Positions 15,707 to 23,407 of a DNA stretch of 58,346 nt are shown in pieces (within the stretch, counting starts at the first letter, position 1; each line of letters opens with the position of its first letter). Position numbers and translations under genes: made by a program. Source of the stretch: RH-AL1 sp964243435 (lineage in GTDB: Bacteria > Pseudomonadota > Alphaproteobacteria > Rhizobiales > Beijerinckiaceae); NCBI GenBank assembly GCA_964243435.1, contig CAXTFM010000006.1:1-58346 (forward strand). The letters run 5' to 3'. The notes under the pieces are model-generated. The model did not search any database. It was not told the DNA's origin and saw nothing but the letters and a program-made list of their open reading frames with translations.

Positions 15707-16768
15707 TCACAGGAGGCTCAACTGCTCCCCCTTCGCCGCCGGGCGCCGGAAAAGGTCGGTGCGCAGCTTCAAGCGCTCGGCACTGTAGCCGTTGCGTGCC
15801 GACGCCGTTTCGAAGCGTCGCCCCACCATCCAGGCGAAAGGCCCGGTGCCCGTCATGCGCTCGCCCCAGCTCGCGTCATAGTCCTTGCCCTTGCGCGTCG
15901 AGGCGACGAGCGTCATCACGTGCCGCACCCGGTCGGGGAAGTGCACGGCGAGCCAGTCCCGGAACAGGTCGCGCAGTTCGAGCGGCAGGCGGAGCATGAC
16001 GTAGCCGGCCTCCTGCGCCCCTGCGGCGGCCGCACGGGTCAGGATCGCCTCGATCTCGGCATCGTTGATCGCCGGGATGATCGGCGCAACGAGAACGCTC
16101 ACCGGGACGCCGGCGGCGGCGAGTTCGCCGATCGCGTGCAGGCGCCGCTCGGGCGTACTCGCCCTCGGCTCCATCTTGCGGGCGAGTTCGGCATCGAGCG
16201 TCGTCAGCGACACGGCCACCTTGGCCAAGCCCTTCGCCGCCATCGGCGCCAGGATGTCGAGGTCGCGCAGGACGAGCGCGGACTTGGTGACGATGCCGAC
16301 GGGGTGGTTGGCGGCAGCCAGCACCTCCAGGATCTGCCGCATCACCCGCAGCTTGCGCTCGACTGGCTGGTACGGATCGGTGTTGGTGCCGATCGCGATC
16401 GTCTTAGCCTCGTAGCCAGGAGCCGCGATCTCCTTCGCGAGCAGGCTTGCCGCATCGGTCTTGACAAACAGTCGCGTTTCGAAGTCGAGACCTGGAGAAA
16501 GGCCCATGTTGGCGTGCGTCGGCCGGGCGAAGCAATAGGCACAGCCGTGTTCGCAGCCGCGATAGGGATTGATGGAGCGATCGAAGGAGATGTCGGGCGA
16601 GTCGTTGCGCGTGATGATCGTGCGCGCCCGCTCGTGGACGACCTCCGTCCGCCGTGCGGCGAGGGAGTCGAGCGAACCCCAGCCGTCATCCTCCGCTTGA
16701 TACGAGATCGGCTCGTAACGGGCGTGGGGGTTGCTGACCGCACCGCGTCCGCGCATGCCAAGCGGCAT
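15707..16768 (-). CDS. PA0069-family (SplB-related) radical SAM protein
   Basis: Radical SAM enzyme of about 353 residues. The 4Fe-4S cluster is held by the CxxxCxxC motif in GCEHGCAYCFARPTH (Cys72, 76, 79), followed by TNTDPYQPVERK, GIVTKSALVLRD and VSLTTLDAELARKMEP. This pattern is the COG1533/PA0069 branch, relatives of spore photoproduct lyase, suspected of DNA repair but not characterised. The start MPLGMRGRGA at 16768 gives the family-like amino terminus; ATGs at 16804 and 16879 are in frame but lie in or beyond the operators. Two LexA-type boxes upstream suggest SOS control. Confidence 0.88.
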   Translation of the reverse strand: MPLGMRGRGAVSNPHARYEPISYQAEDDGWGSLDSLAARRTEVVHERARTIITRNDSPDISFDRSINPYRGCEHGCAYCFARPTHANMGLSPGLDFETRLFVKTDAASLLAKEIAAPGYEAKTIAIGTNTDPYQPVERKLRVMRQILEVLAAANHPVGIVTKSALVLRDLDILAPMAAKGLAKVAVSLTTLDAELARKMEPRASTPERRLHAIGELAAAGVPVSVLVAPIIPAINDAEIEAILTRAAAAGAQEAGYVMLRLPLELRDLFRDWLAVHFPDRVRHVMTLVASTRKGKDYDASWGERMTGTGPFAWMVGRRFETASARNGYSAERLKLRTDLFRRPAAKGEQLSLL

Positions 16769-16779
16769 GCGATTCGTCG

Positions 16780-16794
16780 AAACATTTACGGAAC
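16780..16794 (-). promoter_or_regulatory. degenerate LexA (SOS) box
   Basis: AAACATTTACGGAAC has the direct-repeat form of the alphaproteobacterial LexA site (GAAC, 7 bp, GAAC) with one mismatch in the first half. It repeats almost exactly the box 63 bp away and ends 12 bp before the radical SAM start codon. Confidence 0.5.
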
Positions 16795-16831
16795 AGGCAG
16801 GCATGGTGCTGACCGGCGGCCCCAAAGCAGT

Positions 16832-16840
16832 TGGTATAAC
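16832..16840 (+). promoter_or_regulatory. extended -10 promoter element, usable in both directions
   Basis: TGGTATAAC is an extended -10 on the plus strand. On the minus strand the same bases read GTTATACCA, a -10 with TTTGTT as a possible -35 sixteen bases upstream. The SOS box immediately to the right would lie at the start site of the plus transcript and between -35 and -10 of the minus transcript, so one bound LexA could block both. Confidence 0.5.
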
Positions 16841-16842
16841 GA

Positions 16843-16857
16843 GAACATTTACAGAAC
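16843..16857. promoter_or_regulatory. LexA (SOS) box, exact consensus
   Basis: GAACATTTACAGAAC is a perfect match to the alphaproteobacterial LexA operator, GAAC-N7-GAAC (GTTC-N7-GTTC on the other strand). It lies 3 nt before the ATG of the 34-codon ORF and about 75 nt upstream of the radical SAM start. Confidence 0.75.
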
Positions 16858-16860
16858 AAA

Positions 16861-16965
16861 ATGACTCTGTCCATACCATTCTGTGGAAAACTTGCCGAAG
16901 CGCTTGCCGAACGCAATGAGTCGAAAGGACTCACGCCACCGATGACGATCGACCTGCCGACATGA
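16861..16965 (+). CDS. 34-residue ORF directly behind the SOS box
   Basis: The ORF opens 3 nt after the LexA box with MTLSIPFCGKLAEALAERNE and ends in a TGA overlapping the next start (ATGA). It has one cysteine, a short amphipathic helix (KLAEALAERNESK) and no membrane segment. If the extended -10 at 16832 is used, the mRNA would carry only a dozen leader bases. I recognise no family. It may be a translated leader, a small SOS-induced protein, or chance. Confidence 0.4.
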   Translation: MTLSIPFCGKLAEALAERNESKGLTPPMTIDLPT

Positions 16966-17468
16966 TCTCCGTGGTGCTGCTCGCGGGAGACGTGCCGGGC
17001 CCTGCCGAGGAGGTGCGCGTCGCCGTGGCACGCTCGTTTGGTTGGCTGGTTTCCGCCGTGGTCGCCGGCGTGGTCGGCGATGTGGTCGCCGCCGCCGCAC
17101 CGCGCCTCGATCTGTCCGACCTCGCCGACCAGGTCGGCTGCGACCTCGTGCAGGCGGCAACGGAAGCGGACCGCTTCCGTGATGGCGTTGCGCGGGCGCG
17201 ACGGGCGCATATCCTCGTCGTGTTGGCCGGCTACCAGCCGCGCGGACCTCTGATCGACGAACTCGATGCCCGACACCGTTCGAGCGTGCCGGTGGCGCTC
17301 GTGATGTCGCCGCGCACGCTTTACCAGCGACTTCGACCGTCCCGCGCGCCGATCGTCGGCGTATTGGCTACGCGGGATCTATGCCGGCGAGAGGCCTCGT
17401 TCGCCGGACTTGCCCGCGCCTGCAAAAGGCGCGACCGTTTCGCGAGCGATGCCGACGCCTTGGCCTGA
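16962..17468 (+). CDS. hypothetical protein, short GT-A/glycosyltransferase-2-like
   Basis: A 168-residue protein whose start overlaps the stop of the 34-codon ORF by 4 nt. It begins MISVVLLAGD and later has RFRDGVARARRAHILVVLAGYQPRGPLIDEL and a shortened carboxy half. The spacing recalls the first half of family-2 glycosyltransferases (MISVVIPT, then A-R-x-x-x-L-L-x-L-x-x), but the metal-binding DxD is absent and the chain is much shorter. In related genomes, as I recall, a glycosyltransferase-like gene sits near rnhB and the PA0069 gene, so this may be its reduced remnant or a non-enzymatic relative. The function is unknown. Confidence 0.6.
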   Translation: MISVVLLAGDVPGPAEEVRVAVARSFGWLVSAVVAGVVGDVVAAAAPRLDLSDLADQVGCDLVQAATEADRFRDGVARARRAHILVVLAGYQPRGPLIDELDARHRSSVPVALVMSPRTLYQRLRPSRAPIVGVLATRDLCRREASFAGLARACKRRDRFASDADALA

Positions 17469-17503
17469 CGCGGAACCGGCCGCGTCGCCATGGGTGGCCC
17501 GCT

Positions 17504-18463
17504 TCACCGCACGTCGTTGCCCGCGAAGGTGTCGCAACTGCTGATCTTGCCCGAGTCGAGGCCGGCTTGCAGCCAACGCACGCGCTGGGCGGAGGAGCCG
17601 TGGGTGAAACTGTCGGGTACGATCGTGCCCTGGGTGCTTTCCTGCAGCTTGTCGTCGCCGATTGCCTTGGCGGTGGCGACCGCCTTCTCCACGTCGCCCT
17701 GCTGGATGAAGTTATCCTTCCTGTTGGCGTTGGCCGCCCAAACCCCGGCGAAGCAATCGGCCTGCAGCTCGATGCGCACCGAGATGGCGTTGCGCTGCCT
17801 GACGTCGACGCGTTGTTCCAGGCTTTGGTACTTGTTCAGCGTTCCCAACTGGTCCTGGACGTGATGGCCGATCTCGTGGGCGATGACGTAGGCGTAGGCG
17901 AAGTCGCCGCCGCCGCCGAGTTTCTGCTTCATGTCGCTGAAGAAGCCGAGGTCGAGGTACACCTTCTTGTCGATCGGGCAGTAGAACGGCCCCATCGCCG
18001 CGCGCGCACCGCCGCAGGCCGAACGGGTCTGGCCACGGTATAGCACGAGGTTGACCGGCTGGTAGCGGATGCCCGTCTGTTCCGGCAGCACGCGCGACCA
18101 GGTGTCCTCCGTTTCCCCGAGGATCGCTGCGGCGAACTGGCCGAGCTGGTCGTGCGGCGCCCCGGTTTGGGCACGCGGGGCGGCGCCGGTCTGGCCGCCG
18201 TAGCCGGAGGCTTGGCCGTTCGATTGTTGGACTTGCCCGCCGTTGCGCGCGTTGTTGACCATCTCGGCGCCGTTGATCAGCGTTCGCGGGTCGATGCCGA
18301 GCGCGTAGCCGATGATGCCGAGCACGACGATGGTGCCGAGGCCAAGACCTCCCGCCCCGCCGACCATGCCCCCGCCGCCGCTGCCCCCGCCGCCATCGAA
18401 GCCGCCGCCGCCATCGCGCCGATCCTCGATGTTGTCCGAGCGACGAAAGTTCTCCCATTCCAT
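17504..18463 (-). CDS. YpfJ-type neutral zinc metallopeptidase
   Basis: A 319-residue membrane protein of the neutral zinc metallopeptidase family (YpfJ/KPN_02809). It has the typical head MEWENFRRSDNIEDRR, a glycine-rich linker (residues 18-42), one membrane helix (GTIVVLGIIGYALGI), then the protease domain with HEIGHHVQ at about 196 (zinc ligands and catalytic Glu) and RIELQADCFAG as the downstream ligand region. GGAG precedes the ATG at 18463; the frame is open further up but that part lies over the neighbouring gene's end. Substrate and physiological role are not established for the family. Confidence 0.92.
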   Translation of the reverse strand: MEWENFRRSDNIEDRRDGGGGFDGGGGSGGGGMVGGAGGLGLGTIVVLGIIGYALGIDPRTLINGAEMVNNARNGGQVQQSNGQASGYGGQTGAAPRAQTGAPHDQLGQFAAAILGETEDTWSRVLPEQTGIRYQPVNLVLYRGQTRSACGGARAAMGPFYCPIDKKVYLDLGFFSDMKQKLGGGGDFAYAYVIAHEIGHHVQDQLGTLNKYQSLEQRVDVRQRNAISVRIELQADCFAGVWAANANRKDNFIQQGDVEKAVATAKAIGDDKLQESTQGTIVPDSFTHGSSAQRVRWLQAGLDSGKISSCDTFAGNDVR

Positions 18464-18582
18464 GATCAGCTCCGCGAAGCCCGGCCCACCCTTGAAAGAG
18501 GACGCAGCTTGAGCCTTGCCGTCGTCCCCGCCGATGTAGCCGATGCCGGCGCGGCTTGCCATCGTCGCGTCCGGCCGAGGGG

Positions 18583-19398
18583 TCAGAGCGCCGCCGCGAT
18601 CATCTGGAGGTCGCTCCACGCCCGCTTCTTGGCCAGGGGCTGCTTCAGCAGGTAGTCCAGCGAAAAGGTCACGGTCGCTTTGACCACGTGTGCTTCGCCC
18701 TCGAAGCTCAGCCAGCGCCCCCGCAGCCGGCTGATCGGCTCGCGGCTGTTCAGCAGCGGTTGCGCGGCACGTTCGCCCAGGCAGACAAGGATCACGGGGG
18801 CGGCCAGCGCAACCTGGCGGCGGGCGAAGGGCAGGCATAGCGCCAGCTCGAGCGGGGTCGGCGCGCGGTTGCCCGGCGGGCGCCAGGGCAGGACGTTGGA
18901 CAGATAAACGCGCGAGCGGTCGAGGCCGATGGCGCGCAGCATGGCATCGAGGAGTTGCCCCTTGGCGCCGCAGAACACCTCGCCCTGACGTTCGTCGTCC
19001 GAGTCGGGCGCGCCGCCGACCAGCATGAGCGGCGCGCCGGCGTTGCCACCGGCAAAGAGCATGCGCGACGCCGTGGTCGCGAGGCTGCAGCCGGGCAGCG
19101 TCGTCCAGCGGGCGCCGAGATCATCGAGCGTGTCGGCCTCCGCTGCCAGGGCCTGCGCTTGCGCGATCAGGGCGTCCCCGGAGGTCGCCGGACCGGCGGC
19201 GAGGGCCGTGCCGGCGCGCTTGAGCGGCGGTGGCGCCGGTCGCGCCAAGGATTTCGGGTCCGGACGGTCCGGCTCGCCGAAGGCGTCGCGCGCCGTTTCG
19301 CCGATCGGCGCGTCCACGCCCATGGCAACGTACCAGCGCAACAGCGCGGCATAAGCGGCGATGTCTCCATCGTCGGGCGGATCAGGGGCCGCAATCAT
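18583..19398 (-). CDS. family-4 uracil-DNA glycosylase-like protein with degenerate active site
   Basis: About 271 residues. The fold is that of family-4 UDGs: SNVLPWRPPGNRAPTP, ALCLPFARRQVALAAPVILVCLG and LRGRW are well kept. However, motif 1, normally GEAPG, is GGAPD (residues 128-132), and the motif that should read HPAYLLR is FSLDYLLK (245-252), so the catalytic histidine is missing. Only scattered cysteines (104, 143, 188) remain for a 4Fe-4S cluster. A Pro/Ala-rich head of about 100 residues precedes the domain, as in rhizobial homologues. It is divergent from the ETF-QO gene, a common arrangement in this order. A GTG nine bases upstream is an alternative start. Confidence 0.8.
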   Translation of the reverse strand: MIAAPDPPDDGDIAAYAALLRWYVAMGVDAPIGETARDAFGEPDRPDPKSLARPAPPPLKRAGTALAAGPATSGDALIAQAQALAAEADTLDDLGARWTTLPGCSLATTASRMLFAGGNAGAPLMLVGGAPDSDDERQGEVFCGAKGQLLDAMLRAIGLDRSRVYLSNVLPWRPPGNRAPTPLELALCLPFARRQVALAAPVILVCLGERAAQPLLNSREPISRLRGRWLSFEGEAHVVKATVTFSLDYLLKQPLAKKRAWSDLQMIAAAL

Positions 19399-19532
19399 CG
19401 CGTTCACCGCCTATATCGGTTGCCAACGGGAAGGAAGCGTTTCCGGTATGCCGTCGCCGTGGGTAAGGTTCTGGGCCAGCCCGCCACGCGATCGGCGGGA
19501 AGCGTTTCACAACGGCGGGCCAGGGACAGGTG

Positions 19533-21209
19533 ATGAGCGGTAACGGAGCGGCAGCCGAGCCGCGCGAAAGCATGGACTTCGACGTCGTGATCGTCGGCGG
19601 CGGCCCGGCCGGGCTCGCCGCCGCGATCAGGTTGAAGCAGATCGATGCCGACCTGTCGGTTGTCGTGTTGGAGAAGGGCTCCGAGGTCGGCGCGCACATC
19701 CTGTCGGGACTGGTGATGGACCCGACGGCGCTCGACGCGTTGCTGCCGGACTGGCGCACCGATGTCGAACGACCGCTCAAGACCGAGGTCACCTCCGACA
19801 CCTTCTTCTACCTGACGGAAAAGAAAAGCCTGCGCCTTCCGAGCGCGCTGATGCCGCCGATGCTGTCGAACGAGGGCAACTTCACCGGCTCCCTATCGGA
19901 CGTCGCCAAATACCTTGCGTCGCGCGCCGAGGCGGTCGGCGTCGACATCTATCCCGGCTTCGCCGCGACAGAACTTCTCTACGAGGGCGACGCCGTGGTC
20001 GGCGTCGCGAGCGGCGACATGGGCGTCGGCAAGGATGGCCGGCCCACGGCGAACTATACCCGCGGCATGGAGCTGCGCGGACGCTACACCCTGCTTGCCG
20101 AGGGCGCGCGCGGCACCCTGTCGAAGCAGCTTATCGCGCGTTTCGGGCTGCACGCGGCCGGCGAGCCGCAGAAATACGGCATCGGCCTGAAGGAGCTGTG
20201 GACGGTGAAGCCCGAGCATCACCGCCCGGGGCTGATCCAGCACACCTTCGGCTGGCCGCTGGACTCCTCCACCGGCGGCGGCTCGTTCCTTTACCACTAC
20301 GGCGAGAACCGCGTCGGCGTCGGCCTCGTGGTCCACCTGAACTACAGCAACCCGACCCTGTCGCCGTTCCACGAGTTCCAGCGCTTCAAGACCCATCCGC
20401 TGATGGCGTCGCTGCTGGACGGGGGCGAGCGTCTCGCCTTCGGTGCGCGCGCCATCACGGAAGGCGGCTGGCAGTCGGTGCCGGGCCTTGCCGTCGACGG
20501 GGCGGCGCTGATCGGCTGCGCCGCCGGCTTCGTCAACGTGCCGCGCATCAAGGGCTCGCACAACGCGATCCGCACGGGGATGCAGGCGGCGGACGCCGCT
20601 GCCGCCGCGATCAAGGCCGGACGGGCACACGACCGCCTCGATGCCTATGCCGACGGTTGGCGCGACACGCCGGTCGGGCAGGACTTGAAGCCGGTGCGCA
20701 ACGTCAAGCCGCTGTGGTCGCGCTTCGGCACGCTCGGCGGGGTGGTGCTCGGCGGCCTCGACATGTGGACCCACGCGCTCGCCGGCTTGTCGCTGTTCGG
20801 CACGATGAAGCACGGTCATGCCGACTACGAGGCGATGAAGCCGCTCGCCGACGTCACGCCGATCAGCTATCCGAAGCCGGACGGCAGGCTCAGTTTCGAC
20901 AAGCCCTCCTCCGTGTACCTCTCGGGGGCCAATCACGAGGAGAACCAGCCGCCGCACCTCAAGCTCGCCGATCCCGACATCCCGATCAAGCGCAACCTGC
21001 CGCTCTACGGCGCGCCGTCGCGCTTGTACTGCCCGGTCGGCGTCTACGAGGTGGTGTACGGCGACGAGGTGGCGAAGACCGATCCGCGTTTCGTCATCAA
21101 CGCGCAGAACTGCGTGCATTGCAAGACGTGCGATATCAAGGACCCGTCGCAGAACATCACCTGGGTGCCCCCCGAAGGCGGAGGTGGACCGAACTACGCC
21201 GGCATGTGA
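19533..21209 (+). CDS. electron-transfer flavoprotein-ubiquinone oxidoreductase
   Basis: Membrane-associated flavoprotein that passes electrons from ETF, reduced by acyl-CoA and amino-acid dehydrogenases, to ubiquinone. The 558-residue protein has the FAD motif VVIVGGGPAGLAAAIRL, the substrate domain with WSVKPEHH-like sequence (LWTVKPEHHRPG), the GFVNVPRIKGSHNA segment, and the carboxy-terminal 4Fe-4S site (RLYCPVGVYE, then NCVHCKTCDIKDPSQNITW). ATG 19533 follows CAGGGACAGG. A GTG one codon earlier is possible. Followed at 47 bp by an AcuI-type reductase, with which it may be co-transcribed. Confidence 0.96.
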   Translation: MSGNGAAAEPRESMDFDVVIVGGGPAGLAAAIRLKQIDADLSVVVLEKGSEVGAHILSGLVMDPTALDALLPDWRTDVERPLKTEVTSDTFFYLTEKKSLRLPSALMPPMLSNEGNFTGSLSDVAKYLASRAEAVGVDIYPGFAATELLYEGDAVVGVASGDMGVGKDGRPTANYTRGMELRGRYTLLAEGARGTLSKQLIARFGLHAAGEPQKYGIGLKELWTVKPEHHRPGLIQHTFGWPLDSSTGGGSFLYHYGENRVGVGLVVHLNYSNPTLSPFHEFQRFKTHPLMASLLDGGERLAFGARAITEGGWQSVPGLAVDGAALIGCAAGFVNVPRIKGSHNAIRTGMQAADAAAAAIKAGRAHDRLDAYADGWRDTPVGQDLKPVRNVKPLWSRFGTLGGVVLGGLDMWTHALAGLSLFGTMKHGHADYEAMKPLADVTPISYPKPDGRLSFDKPSSVYLSGANHEENQPPHLKLADPDIPIKRNLPLYGAPSRLYCPVGVYEVVYGDEVAKTDPRFVINAQNCVHCKTCDIKDPSQNITWVPPEGGGGPNYAGM

Positions 21210-21256
21210 GGCGTGGGTTGCCGCCGTGCCGCGCGGCGGTTCCTCGTGGAGCAACC

Positions 21257-22234
21257 ATGAAAGCCCTACGCATCGACAAGACGGACGCGGGCACGGTCGC
21301 CGCCCTCGTCGACTTCGACGAGGCGGCGCTGATGCCCGGCAACGTCACCGTCCACGTGTCGCACTCCACCGTGAACTACAAGGACGGGCTGGCGATCACC
21401 GGCAGGAGCCCAGTTGTACGGGTTTCACCGATGATCGGCGGCATCGACTTCGCCGGCACGGTCGAGCGCTCGGACGACCCGGACTTCGCGCCGGGCGACC
21501 GCGTGGTGTGCAACGGCTGGGGCATGGGCGAGACGGTCTTTGGCGGCTATGCCGAGAAGGCGCGCGTCAAGGGCGAGTGGCTGGTCAAGCTGCCGGAAGG
21601 GGTGTCGACGCACGACGCCATGGCGGTCGGCACCGCCGGCTTCACGGCGGCTCTCGCCACCCTCGCTCTCGAGCATCATGGCGTCGGACCCGCGAGCGGC
21701 CCGGCCGTGGTGACCGGTGCCGGCGGCGGCGTCGGCGCCTTTGCGCTGATGCTGCTGAAGGCGGCGGGGTGGCACTGCATCGCCTCGACCGGGCGGATGA
21801 CCGAGGCCGACTATCTCCACGACCTCGGCGCCGACGAGGTCATCGACCGCGCCGAACTTTCAGGGCCGGGGAAGCCGCTCGGCCGCGAGCGCTGGGCGGC
21901 CGGCATCGACGCCGTCGGTTCGCACACGCTGGCAAACCTCCTCGCGCAAACGAAGCGCCATGGCGCCATCGCCGCCTGCGGGTTGGCGCAGGGCATGGAC
22001 CTGCCCGCCTCCGTCGCGCCTCTCATCCTGCGCGGCGTGGCGCTGCTCGGCATCGACAGCGTGTACTGCCCCAAGCCGCTGCGCGAGAAGGCGTGGGCAC
22101 GCCTCTCCCGCGACCTCGACCGCGACAAGCTTGCGCGGGCGACACGCGACATCACGTTCGACGAGGTGGTTGCGGCCGGCCACGACATCCTCGACGGCAA
22201 GATCCGCGGCAGGGTCGTGGTCACGATCCCCTGA
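21257..22234 (+). CDS. AcuI/YhdH-type acrylyl-CoA (quinone) oxidoreductase
   Basis: Zinc-free medium-chain dehydrogenase/reductase of 325 residues, GGAG before the ATG at 21257. The features are STVNYKDGLAITGR, the NADPH-binding GAGGGVGAFALMLLK, and ILRGVALLGIDSVYCP, the signature of the AcuI/YhdH group. These reduce acrylyl-CoA to propionyl-CoA with NADPH and protect cells from acrylyl-CoA and related electrophiles. The exact substrate here is inferred from family only. It follows ETF-QO in the same direction, and its last 14 nt overlap the convergent acpS gene. Confidence 0.88.
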   Translation: MKALRIDKTDAGTVAALVDFDEAALMPGNVTVHVSHSTVNYKDGLAITGRSPVVRVSPMIGGIDFAGTVERSDDPDFAPGDRVVCNGWGMGETVFGGYAEKARVKGEWLVKLPEGVSTHDAMAVGTAGFTAALATLALEHHGVGPASGPAVVTGAGGGVGAFALMLLKAAGWHCIASTGRMTEADYLHDLGADEVIDRAELSGPGKPLGRERWAAGIDAVGSHTLANLLAQTKRHGAIAACGLAQGMDLPASVAPLILRGVALLGIDSVYCPKPLREKAWARLSRDLDRDKLARATRDITFDEVVAAGHDILDGKIRGRVVVTIP

Positions 22235-22646
22235 CGGCCGTGGCGCCCCCGGTCGCGCACGCCTCGATGACGACGAAGGCCTGCGCCGTCGGATGCTCGT
22301 CGCTGATCGCGAGGTGGATCACCGCTTCGTGGCCGGGCGGCACGAGGCGCGCTAGCGCGGTCGCGGCGCCGCCAGTCAGCCGCATGGTCGGCTTGCCCGA
22401 CGGCAGGTTGACCACGCCCATGTCCCGCCAGGCCACGCCGTCGCGGATGCCGGTGCCGAGCGCCTTGGCACAGGCCTCCTTGGCGGCGAAGCGCTTGGCG
22501 TAGGTCGCGGCGCGCCCCGCCCTGCCCTCCGCCCGGCGGCGCTCATGCTCGGTGAAGCAGCGCATGGTGAAACGCTCGCCGAAGCGCTCCAGCGCGCGCG
22601 CGACGCGCTCGATGCTGCACAGGTCCGTGCCGATGCCGACGATCAC
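22221..22646 (-). CDS. acpS: holo-[acyl-carrier-protein] synthase
   Basis: Transfers the 4'-phosphopantetheine group of CoA to acyl carrier protein. The 141-residue protein starts at a GTG that overlaps the pdxJ stop (GTGA) and reads VIVGIGTDLCSIERV, with the magnesium-binding Asp. It continues with RFTMRCFTEHE and the YAKRFAAKEACAKALGTG signature containing the second metal ligand. The carboxy-terminal part (HEAVIHLAISDEHPTAQAFVVIE) is the usual end strand. It is the last gene of the rpoZ-rsh-pdxJ-acpS run; lepB, rnc and era, which usually follow in rhizobia, are not here. Confidence 0.95.
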   Translation of the reverse strand: MIVGIGTDLCSIERVARALERFGERFTMRCFTEHERRRAEGRAGRAATYAKRFAAKEACAKALGTGIRDGVAWRDMGVVNLPSGKPTMRLTGGAATALARLVPPGHEAVIHLAISDEHPTAQAFVVIEACATGGATAVRGS

Positions 22647-23407
22647 GCGCGCGCCTCGGCGCGCCCCCGGTCCATTGCGGCGCGCATGGTGGCGATGGCT
22701 TCGCCGAGGCCGGTGAAGATGGCTTCGCCGACGAGGAAATGACCGATGTTGAGTTCGACGATCTCCGGCAACGCGCTGATCGTGCGCGCTGTGGCGTAGT
22801 CGAGCCCGTGGCCGGCGTGGCACTCGATGCCCCGGGCGCGCGCCGCGCGCGCGGCGGCACCGAGGCGGGCGAACTCGTGCGCTGCGCGTTCATCTTCGCC
22901 ATGGGCGAGGCTGTCGCACCAAGCGCCGGTGTGCAGCTCCACCACCGGAGCCCCGATGGAATCCGCCGCCTCGATCGCGCGCACGCTCGGCTCGACGAAC
23001 AGCGACACCCTGATCCCAACCTTGGTCAGTTCCGTTGTCGCCATGCGCAGGTGATCGTGACCGCCGACGACGTCGAGGCCGCCCTCCGTGGTGCGCTCGC
23101 TGCGCTTTTCCGGCACCATGCACGCGGCATGCGGGCGCGCCGTCACCGCGATCGCCACCATCTCGTCGGTTGCCGCCATCTCGAAGTTGAGCGGCACGGC
23201 GAGTTCGGCGCGCAGGCGCCTGATGTCGTCGTCGCGAATGTGGCGGCGGTCCTCGCGCAGGTGGGCGGTGATGCCGTCGGCCCCGGCCATCACCGCGAGG
23301 TGGGCGGCGCGCAGCGGGTCGGGCAGTGCGCCGCCCCGCGCGTTGCGCACGGTGGCGACGTGGTCGACGTTGACGCCAAGGCGGAGCCGGCCGGCGGGGT
23401 GCGTCAT
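22643..23407 (-). CDS. pdxJ: pyridoxine 5'-phosphate synthase
   Basis: Condenses 1-deoxyxylulose 5-phosphate with 3-amino-2-oxopropyl phosphate to make pyridoxine 5'-phosphate (vitamin B6). The 254-residue TIM-barrel enzyme shows RLGVNVDHVATVRNARGG, ADGITAHLREDRRHI, LNFEMAATDEM, the PEKRSERTTEGGLDV loop and HAGHGLDYATA, ending in ELNIGHFLVGEAIF. ATG 23407 overlaps the rsh stop by 4 nt (ATGA), and its own stop overlaps acpS, so three genes are translated in tandem. Confidence 0.97.
   Translation of the reverse strand: MTHPAGRLRLGVNVDHVATVRNARGGALPDPLRAAHLAVMAGADGITAHLREDRRHIRDDDIRRLRAELAVPLNFEMAATDEMVAIAVTARPHAACMVPEKRSERTTEGGLDVVGGHDHLRMATTELTKVGIRVSLFVEPSVRAIEAADSIGAPVVELHTGAWCDSLAHGEDERAAHEFARLGAAARAARARGIECHAGHGLDYATARTISALPEIVELNIGHFLVGEAIFTGLGEAIATMRAAMDRGRAEARA

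Noticed and set aside
16805..16879. Upstream ATGs for the radical SAM gene
   Set aside because: Translation from 16879 would read through the exact LexA box, and no family sequence is seen before MPLGMRGRGA; the start at 16768 is preferred.
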